Shown here: positions 25,501 to 37,900 of the stretch, in pieces
Layout: every line of letters begins with the position of its first letter
Position numbering within the stretch: the stretch's first letter is position 1
Source of the DNA: Ovis canadensis
Taxonomy: Eukaryota > Chordata > Mammalia > Artiodactyla > Bovidae
Length of the DNA: 64,000 nucleotides
Direction of reading: 5' to 3'
NCBI RefSeq assembly: GCF_042477335.2
Contig: NC_091256.1
Location: forward strand, 43,665,001 to 43,729,000
The notes under the pieces: generated by a model
The model's database searches: none
The model's input: the letters and a program-made list of their open reading frames with translations, nothing else
Told to the model about the DNA's origin: nothing
Made by a program: the position numbers and the translations under genes

Positions 25501-25695
25501 AGAAATTGGGTCACATTTTTTTAAATGTGCATTTAGTATCTTCTTAAATGACTAGAAGCAAAATGTCTGAATACTTCTATCTGAGTGATTTAAAGTAATC
25601 TAATAATTCATAAACTCGGAATAGAATTAATATTAAAAATAAAGATGCCATGTATGATACATATTTAGGATCTATATAGTACATAATCATAATTT
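16585..25695. other. AT-rich single-copy region 3' of ZBTB18, no gene recognised
   Basis: About 9 kb with no Bov SINE, BovB, CHR or recognisable L1 piece and only short chance open frames. A G-run is at about 18187-18196. Homeobox-type TAATTA and TTAATTA words are common. Repeat exclusion around a developmental regulator usually goes with conserved noncoding enhancers; without an alignment none can be placed exactly. Confidence 0.55.
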
Positions 25696-25696
25696 T

Positions 25697-25733
25697 GAAA
25701 ACACACAAAAATTCTCAGTTCATATAATTTATT
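25697..25733 (-). terminator. ZBTB18: ZBTB18 poly(A) signal with GU-rich downstream element
   Basis: On the minus strand AATAAA (25733-25728) is followed after 16 nt by TTTTTGTGTGTTTTC (25711-25697), a textbook U/GU-rich downstream element. Cleavage should fall between them, near 25715. That gives a 3'UTR of about 2.1 kb. Further sites are possible but none as good was seen nearby. Confidence 0.72.
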
Positions 25734-26502
25734 GCAGTTAGCACACAGTTTAAAAATTCACCAACACACCAATAGTACAAAACTAAACAGCATTATAAGT
25801 TATTCCCCCCTCAGGAAAATAAAACATACTATGATTGTCAAAGCTAGATGTCAGTCTAAGTTTTAGAACAAAGGAAGAATGTGAAACTAATAAAAGGAAA
25901 AAGCAATCACTCACAATGACCACAAAAAGAAAATCCAAAAGAAAGTCCGTTTTCTCACAGACATTGATTGTCTTCTCTAAATTAATAAAAATTATCTTAA
26001 CATAAACTGTACTTTAAAAAAACTAGAAACTCTTCAAGTAACTAAAGATAATGCTCCAAGGCCATTTTCACAGCTTTTTTTGTTTGTTTGTTTGCTTTAA
26101 ATGCCATTACAGCCAAATTAACACACATTTGACCAAATATTTCCGAAACAGTCCAGCAACACACAATGGAGTTTTCCATTCAGTATCTTAAGCACAAAAA
26201 TAGGCTATGTTTACAGTAGTTAAGGCGATCAAATTTTAAACAAAAGCAATTTTAAAAAAAAAAAAGGGAAAAACAGCAAACGTTTTCCATGCTACTCCCA
26301 TAGACCTTATTTGTAAGTGCAAGACAGGAAAACAAACACTGTGCAAAATGCTTTTGCCCTGCGTGCAGGTCATTAAACCACACGTTGGGCTGCAGCCTCT
26401 GCTGCCGCGATACACATAGTCTACTAACCCCCTTCCCCGTGTCAATCAAGGCAGTCCAGTCCATTCAGCCTGGGGCTTTTTCAGTCCATAGAATCTTTTC
26501 AT

Positions 26503-26612
26503 GAGTTGGGGGTGTGGGGGGGATGGGGGAGGGGATGGGGGGTAAGGGATGGAGGGAGGAAGGGAGGGGAAAGGAAGGAAAGAAAAAGAAAAGGGGAGGA
26601 AAAAAAAAATGA
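26503..26612. repeat. Polypurine tract in the ZBTB18 3'UTR (polypyrimidine in RNA)
   Basis: The plus strand is almost pure purine: G-runs of 3 to 8 with short A/T loops (GGGGGAGGGGATGGGGGGTA at about 26524-26543), then GGAAGGAAAG-type DNA and an A-run. The G part fits a G-quadruplex pattern on the DNA plus strand. In the mRNA it is a long C/U tract. Confidence 0.85.
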
Positions 26613-27767
26613 CCTATTGTCAATTTGTGCAGTAGTTACTCTAAAAACGCTCAACTGGGTAAATGTGTACATCTAAACTTTGAGCTGGCCTGGGTTTTGT
26701 GCAATCAGAAGTTTTGTTATAAATGCACACTGCACATGCAGATCTTTAAGCCATTTGTAAACATTTATATTTTCCTTGTTATGTAGCGAAGTTATCAATT
26801 TGCAGCTTAAGTTTTTATTCAGCTTAACAGTTTCAACTTAAAGACAGTGGGAAAGTCAATTTAAATTATATAAAATAAAAATAAAAACAGTGCATTAACG
26901 TTCTTCATAACACCAGGTTTTTTTTTTTCAAATGGTGCTATTTCTCTAAGGAAATTAAATAATTTTAAACTCACTCGTTAAAGTTATACAATGCAAACAA
27001 AGACAAAAAATATATTGAAACTCATGCATTTCTGTAGCGTTAATATTTACTTTTCAAGACTCAACTAAGAGCATCAACACAACCTGTCAAGTCCTTTGAC
27101 ACCCCCCCCAGCCCATGTAATCAATTACAGTATACAATAACAGTAATTCACATTTTTCAACACACAGTTCAACACTGCTGAAGCTGCAATATCCTTTTTC
27201 ATCCCAAGCAAACCTTCACAAAGACAGCGTCCCAGTGATCCCAGTGTACTTTCAGAATTTCTCTCATTGGGAACCGTCAGAAAACCAGAAGTTGCCACAG
27301 AAAGTTTTAAGTCAACTGCTTGTTTAAAAATAGATAATCCAGCATTTCAGAAATTTTCCATTTGGGTCTAAAAGCATTCAGGTTTCCAACAGCCAGAAAA
27401 GATTCATGCAATTTGAGACATATAAAGAGGCTAATAAAACTGGAGGGAATTTCTCCTTTTAAAAAAAAGAAAAAGTGGGAAAAAGGAGAGAGCTCAAAAG
27501 ACACCGCAGTGCTGACAAAACAGACCCTATGAAAGCATTTTGTGATAGGACGATTTGTTTCAAAGGTTCTTATTGGCTTACTTCCCCTACCCCCTCGAAA
27601 GAAAGGAAGAAAAAAACACCTCTCTATTCTCCGACTTGCTCTAAAGTTCCTTTAATCAGGATGCTAAATTAGTGAGATTCTCATGCTATTCTAAAGTGCA
27701 AAAACAAGTTAATATCCCAACCTTTCAGTTCCAGGAAACGAGACTGCTTTTAGACCGTACCACAACT

Positions 27768-27826
27768 ATATAGAGATCTATTTATATATAGGTATATATA
27801 TATTATTTATATATATATATATAAAA
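27768..27826. repeat. (TA)n-rich tract directly after the ZBTB18 stop codon
   Basis: TATATATA runs with short interruptions lie from the stop codon (27827-27829) to about 60 nt into the 3'UTR. The tract is a microsatellite by composition. Confidence 0.85.
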
Positions 27827-31760
<3,934 letters not shown>

Positions 31761-31773
31761 CTTTAGGACACAT
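31761..31773 (-). CDS. ZBTB18: ZBTB18 exon 1 coding segment (start of the 531-residue isoform)
   Basis: The minus strand reads ATG TGT CCT AAA G, then the donor GTAGGAG. The single G joins GT from exon 2 to make Gly, giving [12 protein letters not shown], the known longer N-terminus of ZBTB18. Too short for ORF finders. The frame is open upstream for about 48 codons but contains no ATG, so this is the first in-frame start. Its context is weak (T at -3, T at +4), whereas the exon 2 ATG is strong. Confidence 0.92.
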
Positions 31774-31920
31774 AAACCTGATTAAGTCTTTTCCTCTGAG
31801 TCTCGCTGGCTCCAGGTCTGTTACATCGGTGGAAAAAAAGCAGACTAAGAGAGACAGATGCAAAGTGGAGATGATGTTAGAGAGGAATGAGATACCTTCT
31901 CCACCACAGATCCGCACACA
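31774..31920 (-). other. ZBTB18: ZBTB18 exon 1 5'UTR (5' limit approximate)
   Basis: Noncoding part of exon 1 inferred from the coding segment and the promoter-like DNA just above it. A pyrimidine run ending in CTCTCTTAG at about 31845 could instead act as a splice acceptor from an exon in the CpG island, so the 5' border is uncertain. Confidence 0.5.
31821..31826 (-). promoter_or_regulatory. Start-stop upstream ORF (ATG-TAA) in the ZBTB18 leader
   Basis: ATG is followed immediately by TAA, 48 nt upstream of the exon 1 start codon. It is the nearest upstream ATG. Context is weak (C at -3, T at +4). Minimal uORFs of this kind can delay initiation at the main start. Confidence 0.6.
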
Positions 31921-31939
31921 CTAACTCCCTGTCTGTGTG

Positions 31940-32040
31940 TTAGAATAAAAGGCTGAGGGATGGCAGGCTGTCAGCTGCTCTGACATCATGTTCAGATGGA
32001 AATGCTACCTCCAGCTGTGCTCCTTTTAATGCCATATGCT
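31940..32040 (-). promoter_or_regulatory. ZBTB18: ZBTB18 proximal promoter with phased E-boxes
   Basis: Four E-boxes start at 31972 (CAGCTG), 31993 (CAGATG), 32012 (CAGCTG) and 32033 (CATATG), with spacings of 21, 19 and 21 nt, about two helical turns each. A CRE-like TGACATCA is at 31981-31988 and a weak TATA-like CTTTTATTC at 31943-31951 in minus reading. ZBTB18 is known as a target of MyoD and to lie downstream of Neurogenin2, which fits these boxes. The transcription start is inferred near 31.92 kb. Confidence 0.6.
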
Positions 32041-33640
32041 ACTCCTCTACACTCCTGCCACCAGCTTTTTCTTAGGAGAACTTTTCTCTTCTGTTAGTAT
32101 AAACAAAATACTTCAAAGTCTCCCTTTTTTCCCCCCAAACTTTCTAACAGAAGAAATTGAAAAACTCAGCATATGGAGTTCTACTGTATTTATGGAATAG
32201 CAACACTTCTGTCTTAAGTTGGTGGACTGGCTTACATACTGACAGCACACTCTTGCCACGGTGCTATTCAGGAAATCCAGATTCACTTTTATTCAACTCC
32301 AACATTTAGTTTCAAAGGCAGCTTAGGGATATTTTTAAACCAACCCATTTGACATCTCCAGTCCCATTTCAACATTATTACGGCACTTTAATTTCTTTTT
32401 CTCTGCGGAGAGAATGGTATACATGTCTCAGGATGTTGGAAGACTATTCAGAACTATGACTTCAACCTGGTTCTCATTATTTCACCCTTACATAACTACT
32501 TATCTAAAACTACCTTCTCTGTAAAATTTCTCACACTGCCAGTTAATGCAAATTTCAACTCTCAGTATCAACAAGCTGAAACTGCACTTTCTGAAATCCT
32601 GGAAAGTACTTCAATGAGACAAATTAATGAACTGATAACCTGCTACAGCCACCTAAAATGAATGCTGCATCTGGGTATCTGATCCGACTTTCCCCTCAGA
32701 GCAGAACTTTGTCTTCCCCTTGATCTGTGTCCCATAACAATCTTTTTTTGGGTCACTCTGTAACATTCATGATCACAAGAAAACCTTTCAGGGAGAAAGG
32801 GGGAAGGGGTGGGGGAACCTAGGTCTAGCAAGTTAGTTAAGTTTTTTAGCTACATGTGCGGGTCTTTTCGAATGGCTGATGAAATTGGAAAGCAACATGG
32901 GCTGGCCAGACCGGTGCCCTGAAAGGGGCTGCGACATCTGTGAATGTCAAATACGTCTGCACAGGCTCCTGTGGGGGTGAGGAACAGAAAAGGCTCTGGG
33001 GCCTGAGGCGCCAAGTGTCACAGTCCTGGTGATAACCACTCTGTTCTCATTAGAAAAACCATGGCCAAGAGTTAAAGAAAGAGTAACAAAGGCCAAGTTT
33101 CTCTCTCCCGTGCTTCTTGCTTTCCCAAAGTCACAAGCCCAACTTTCTCTAACTTCGCGATGAATGACATAATTATGAATGCTTATTTCAGGAGGCACTC
33201 TTTGGAGATAAAATTCCTCAGCCACACCACCTATTCTGCACAAATGCCCTCGCCTCATTCCCATATATCAGACATTAATCACCCCATTTACCCAGTGGGG
33301 TGGGGGGGCGGAGAGTGACAGTTTAATGAGTCCCGAGCACCGCAATGGTCCAGCGACTCCCACTCCACAAATCAACCTCTTTGCGCCTCGCAGCCGCAGG
33401 TCCGGAGAGGGTTTTGTGAGGCCGGGTTTTGTTTTTCAAGGAGGTGGGGGCAGGGGTGCGGAGCAGGGAGGCGGCGGGGGTGGGGGTGGGAAGCAATGCA
33501 AATTTTTACGTAGTTGGCTGTGCATAAAACACTAGGGGAAAGAGGAAGGTTAAACCACAGGGAAGGAGGTGGAGGGCGTAGAGCCGGTGCAGCAGGAAAA
33601 CACCTTAAACAACAGACGAGAAAACAGACCCGGGTCACGG
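32041..33640. other. Single-copy DNA between the ZBTB18 exon 1 promoter and the CpG island
   Basis: No repeat or coding signal. The sequence is AT-rich on the left and becomes GC-rich beyond about 33300. It may be promoter DNA or an intron if transcripts start in the CpG island. Confidence 0.5.
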
Positions 33641-33763
33641 CAACAACAAAAGAAAAGTCGTAAGAAGCCGGGGGAGGGTGGCTGCTACCGCTTCCCTGCC
33701 GCCACGGCGAGAGCCCCCGGCAACTGCCCCGGCCCGGGAGGGGCCTCCCCGCGGGCGCCGCCG

Positions 33764-33933
33764 CAGCTGCAAGGGTCCCCGGAGCCGCGGCCGTCCCGGC
33801 GCCGTGCAGCTGCACCGCTCCCAAGCCCCCGCCCCGCGCCCCCCGCCCCCGAGAGGCGCCGCCGCAGCTGCACCGGCCGGAGCGCGCCCCGCGCCGCAGC
33901 TGCACCGGCCGCACCCCGCCCGACCCGCAGCTG
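33764..33933. promoter_or_regulatory. Array of five CAGCTG E-boxes in the CpG island
   Basis: CAGCTG at 33764, 33807, 33865, 33897 and 33928, most inside a CCGCAGCTGCACCGGCC-type unit; two units (33863-33879 and 33895-33911) are identical over 17 nt. It could be a decayed tandem repeat, a bHLH/AP4 binding array, or both. Confidence 0.7.
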
Positions 33934-34557
33934 CGGCGGCCCGGCCCCGCACCCGGCCCCTGCTGCGGCGGTGCCCCCCGCCACCCCTAGCTCCACCCGC
34001 ACAAACTAACTCCACTCGCGGGGCCCGGTCGCCCTCCCGCCTGCCCGCACTGCCCCGCCGGCCGGGGCCGCACAGCCGGCGCCCCGCCCGCCAGGGCCCC
34101 GGGCGCGGAGGGGGCGCCGGGTCGGGGCCGGGGGCCGGCGCCGGGACTCACACGGAGCGGCCCTAAGTCACCGCGTCCCCGCCGCCGCCGTGTCCTCCGC
34201 CTCCCGGCCGCCGCTGCCGCCGCTGCCGGACTTGGTGGGCTTCCTCCTCCGCGGGCCCCCCCTCCCTCCCTCCCGGCCCCCCCGCCCCCCAATCCCGGCT
34301 CCGTCGCCCGCTCCCCCTGCCCCCTCCCTCCCTCCCGCCCACCCCCTCTGGCAGTCGGAGGAGCGCGGCGGAGCGAAGAGGCCCCACTCTCAACGGCTCC
34401 CCATGGCAGCAGCCCAGCGGCGGCCGCAGCCTGCCAGACACAGCGAGGGAGCGAGCGAGCGCGGAGCGAGCGCGGAGCCCGGGCCGGGGGGCGGGCGGGG
34501 GGGGGGGGCCAAGGGGGAGGGGCGGGGGACGCACCACGCACGCACGCGGCGGCGCCG

Positions 34558-34567
34558 GCCAGATGTT
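34558..34567 (-). promoter_or_regulatory. RP58 (ZBTB18) consensus site
   Basis: The minus strand reads AACATCTGGC, an exact fit to the published RP58 target (A/C)ACATCTG(G/T)(A/C). In the gene's own CpG island it suggests self-repression. Confidence 0.5.
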
Positions 34568-34673
34568 CCCCCCAACCACCCGCGCGCCTCCCTCCCTCCC
34601 GGCGCTGGGCTGCTGCGATTGACCGAAAGCGGCCGGACCGGGTTCCCCGCCCGCCTCCAGCACGCAGTCTCCT

Positions 34674-34789
34674 CCAATAGGAGGGCGGCTTTTCAGGAGG
34701 GCGGAGGCAGTGGCGGGCAATCGTCAGACTGGCAAGAGGGCCCAGCCAATGGGAAAGGCGAACTGAAGCTGCCGCTCGCGCGTGCCAAT
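34674..34789 (+). promoter_or_regulatory. Three CCAAT boxes (NF-Y type)
   Basis: CCAATAGG (34674), CCAATGGG (34746) and CCAATCGC (34785) share one orientation within 116 nt of the CpG island edge. Clustered CCAAT boxes mark active TATA-less promoters and would place a plus-strand start near 34.85-34.9 kb. Confidence 0.6.
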
Positions 34790-34960
34790 CGCAGACAGAA
34801 ACTGTTGGGATGGGCGGGTCCGGGCGGGGCTGGTAGCAAGGCGGTGCAGGCGGAGTCGTCGGGCGGGCGCAGCGCCGGTGGCGGCAGCGGCGCCCCTCTG
34901 GGGGACTTGGCCGTGAGAAAGTGAAAGGAGCCCGCGGGCGGCGGCGACAGCTGCGCTGGG

Positions 34961-37900
34961 AGGGGCTTGTTTCCAGGCTAGGAGGCCTCGCGCGCTCTGG
35001 GCAAGCGGAGCTAGCTTTTCGGTGTGCGCCTTGACAACCGTAAATACACTTTTAAGCGAAGTGGGGCTGGGCTGCTTGAAGTTACGGAGGTATCCGCGGA
35101 GGCAGGGCGCCCGGGACACACAGGACCTAAGTCCGGCATTAGGTGGCTTCCTCTACTCTGGCTGCTGTGGGTGGCGACGCCCAGGCCCTCGTGTCCAAGA
35201 GCGCAGAGGGTAGAACTAAGGGACGTCCTCGCTCCGTCTGGCGCTGCCCCGTCAGCAGGTGCAGGTGCGCGCCAGGCTCAGCGGACGCCACTGGCTCCGA
35301 CGTGCAGTTTCTGAGCGTCATTCTCAGGGCATCTTGTCACAGGCACGGCAGAGCGCCTGTATTTCTCGCAGAACCCTCATGTCACGTGTATTGTACTGTT
35401 ACAAGTAGCCATTCCCAAGTGACCAAATTCTAGAGAACTACAGTGAAAGTAATACTTGTAGAAGCCATACCCTGATTTCTTAATTTGTACGTCTTCAAGC
35501 CACAAAATCAAAGTACGGAGGGAAGATGTAAGACTGTTGGATCGTTTACTCCCTTCCTTCAAATAAATTTTTATTTGATTCCCATTCTTTGCAATTCTTT
35601 GCAATCTGTTCTTCACGGCCACCAAGAAAAGTAGAAACTTCAAGAAGTTGAAAATCTTCTTGAGGCAAGACTTACAAGTAAAAAGTTGAGTAACAGGGCA
35701 GAAAATGGTTTACGAATGTAGAAAACTGCAGAGTGAGGAAGTTAGTACCCTTGTAATTGTCAAGGAAATGTGTTTATTCTTTGCTAACTGAACTGAGACT
35801 GGCAAGCCTGTTGCTAACCAACTTGCCAGGAGACCTTTCAACTGGGCAAAATGTGCTCTCACTTTGTTCCAGGTCAGATGGGTAAACCAAGTTGAAAGTA
35901 TTGTTTAGGCAATCAGCCATTGAATTACTAATGAAGTAAAAAACAGGAGCACTCGGGATTCCTGAAGCTGAAATGCTATTGGAATATCCTATTAGAAACA
36001 ATGGTGATATTCTCTACTCTTTCCTCAACCTTTCATGTGCCCATGAGATTGATAACTGAGGTCAAGGCCATTCTGTGACAACCAGAGTTTTTTATTCCAT
36101 GAAATGTATTCTATTTGTGCTTTTGCTGACTTCTGGATCTTTTAGTCTGTTGACAAAAGGCCAAATTTCAGTTGACTTGTTAAAAGTTAGGGAGTTTATA
36201 AATATTCTTGATAAAGGAAATACACTCAAGAAAAAACAGGTGGAAAGAAGTACGTGCTTTGCCAACAAACTTGGGAAAAAATTGGAAAGAAATATTTGCG
36301 TTCTCAGAGTTGTTTCTCACCTACTGAAACTTTAAGGAAAGTAACATCTCTGGATAAAAAGACAAAGTAATTAATAGTGTCAACATATTAAATAATAAGT
36401 TCATGAGAAATTAGAACATTAAAATTATCCACAAAAAGTTTGGAAACTCAGCTCTGTAGCATGTAAAGTCACAACTCTTAACAAAAGCCTTTACAAAAGC
36501 CACCTACAAGGAGAATAATAGCCCCGGAGATGTGCAGGGGTGGACAATGATGCATGAAAAGTTATGAACATTGTTTTTTAGATATAAGAATCGTCACTAG
36601 GATCCATTTTGAGGGCTGAGGATGTGTAGATTAAATAGAGATTTAAGGAAGCAAGTTTATAGACCCTCAGTTATTTAAAATATTTTCTAAATTCATGAAA
36701 TGCATGAAATATTCATACACTCAATTAAAGCATTTCTGAAGTATTTATTGTGTTCAAGAAAGATACTCTGATGGGATACAGAAGACAACAAAAAAGCATG
36801 TGACACTTTCTCTCCTTAAGGTTTAAAATTAGTTGGGGAAAAAATGGCATACATGTGTAAAAATCAGAACCAATGGAAAAACTAAATAACAATATAATAA
36901 GATGTGAATGTCAGAGCTAAATGTGATATTAAATTTTTATAACTGTCTTGTCCCTGGTCTCTGATTGCTGTTGCATTTTCTCTGCCCTTTTTTATGTTAA
37001 AAAAAAAATTTTAGGTGACATTTTTTGAAATGTCTTTAACACTGTAAAAATGATACTTGTAATCATGTTTGGAAAGTCATCAGCATATCAACTGTAAATA
37101 AATAGGACTGATTTCAGAGGTATCATAATACAGAGTGATAGCTATTTTTATTGGCCACCAATTGAAACCATAGAAGGTAAGTCACACTATAAAGCACCCT
37201 TTCAAGTAAGCCCCTCAAAGTAAGGGACTGTTTACTTCTATACAACAGGCTTAGCAAATTAGCAAGATACAGAACTACTTGACAGAGTTAGAGAGCCAAT
37301 AATCTTTTTTTTTTCTCTCTCCCACAATGGAAAAAAAAGCAGAAAGTATATACAGTCTCTAAACTATTAGAAAAATATAAAATTGCTTCCCTCTGGGGGA
37401 ATCCTAGTCCTGTACAATTCCAGTTAATCCACACTTTTCTGGGAGTCCTGAAATTCAAAGTAATACCAGTCAAGCTAACCACTTATGGTTAGACTTCTTG
37501 TCAGAGAAAAAGATGTTATGTTTTACTAACGTGCATCTTGACTGATAACAATTTAACACTCTCAAACATTAACATACCAAATAAAATTTAATTTGACGAG
37601 CAACTCCATAAAGTGAATGTCTGATTTTTAAATGTGAACCACAGGTCAAATCTCTGGGCGGGGGGTGGGGGCGGGGGTGTGTTCTTATTACACTTTGTGC
37701 AATAGGCCATGTTGAAAAGGTTATCTGTGAAGTTAATTTTTGAATATTGACTTTTTATAAGCTTCATGTATAATTGGAATTTTTTCTTAAAAAAAATAGG
37801 GAAGCAAGCATTAATAATAAAAGAACAGGTACTCCAACATGTAATGTTTTAAATATCAGAACTATAAAGTGTGACAAAATGTGGGTAGAAATTAACCTGG

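Larger units (their letters stand above)
25715..27826 (-). other. ZBTB18: ZBTB18 3' untranslated region
   Basis: About 2.1 kb from the stop codon to the predicted poly(A) site, without intron signals that I could support. It opens with a UA-rich tract (27768-27826) and contains a long pyrimidine tract in the RNA (complement of the G/A-rich 26503-26612). It is AT-rich and free of transposable elements, as expected for a conserved regulatory 3'UTR. Confidence 0.7.
33650..34960. promoter_or_regulatory. Large CpG island upstream of ZBTB18
   Basis: About 1.3 kb of very CpG-rich DNA, the strongest in the window, with GC boxes (GGGCGG types), C-runs, a G-rich stretch (34483-34530), five CAGCTG E-boxes at 33764-33933, another at 34948-34953, an RP58-type site at 34558-34567 and three CCAAT boxes at 34674-34789. 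It lies about 2 kb above exon 1. Open frames of 100-240 codons on both strands here are chance products of the GC content. It could serve ZBTB18, a divergent transcript, or both. Confidence 0.9.

Noticed and set aside
31774..31917. Possible N-terminal extension of ZBTB18 upstream of MCPKG
   Set aside because: The frame is open but has no ATG (the upstream codon is GTG), and the known protein starts at MCPKG or MEFPD.
33372..34924. Several 100-244 codon frames on both strands in the CpG island
   Set aside because: Low-complexity Pro/Ala/Arg/Gly sequence from high GC, overlapping in all frames, no domain.
37650..37682. G-run that might mark a promoter
   Set aside because: Isolated in AT-rich DNA without CpG enrichment.
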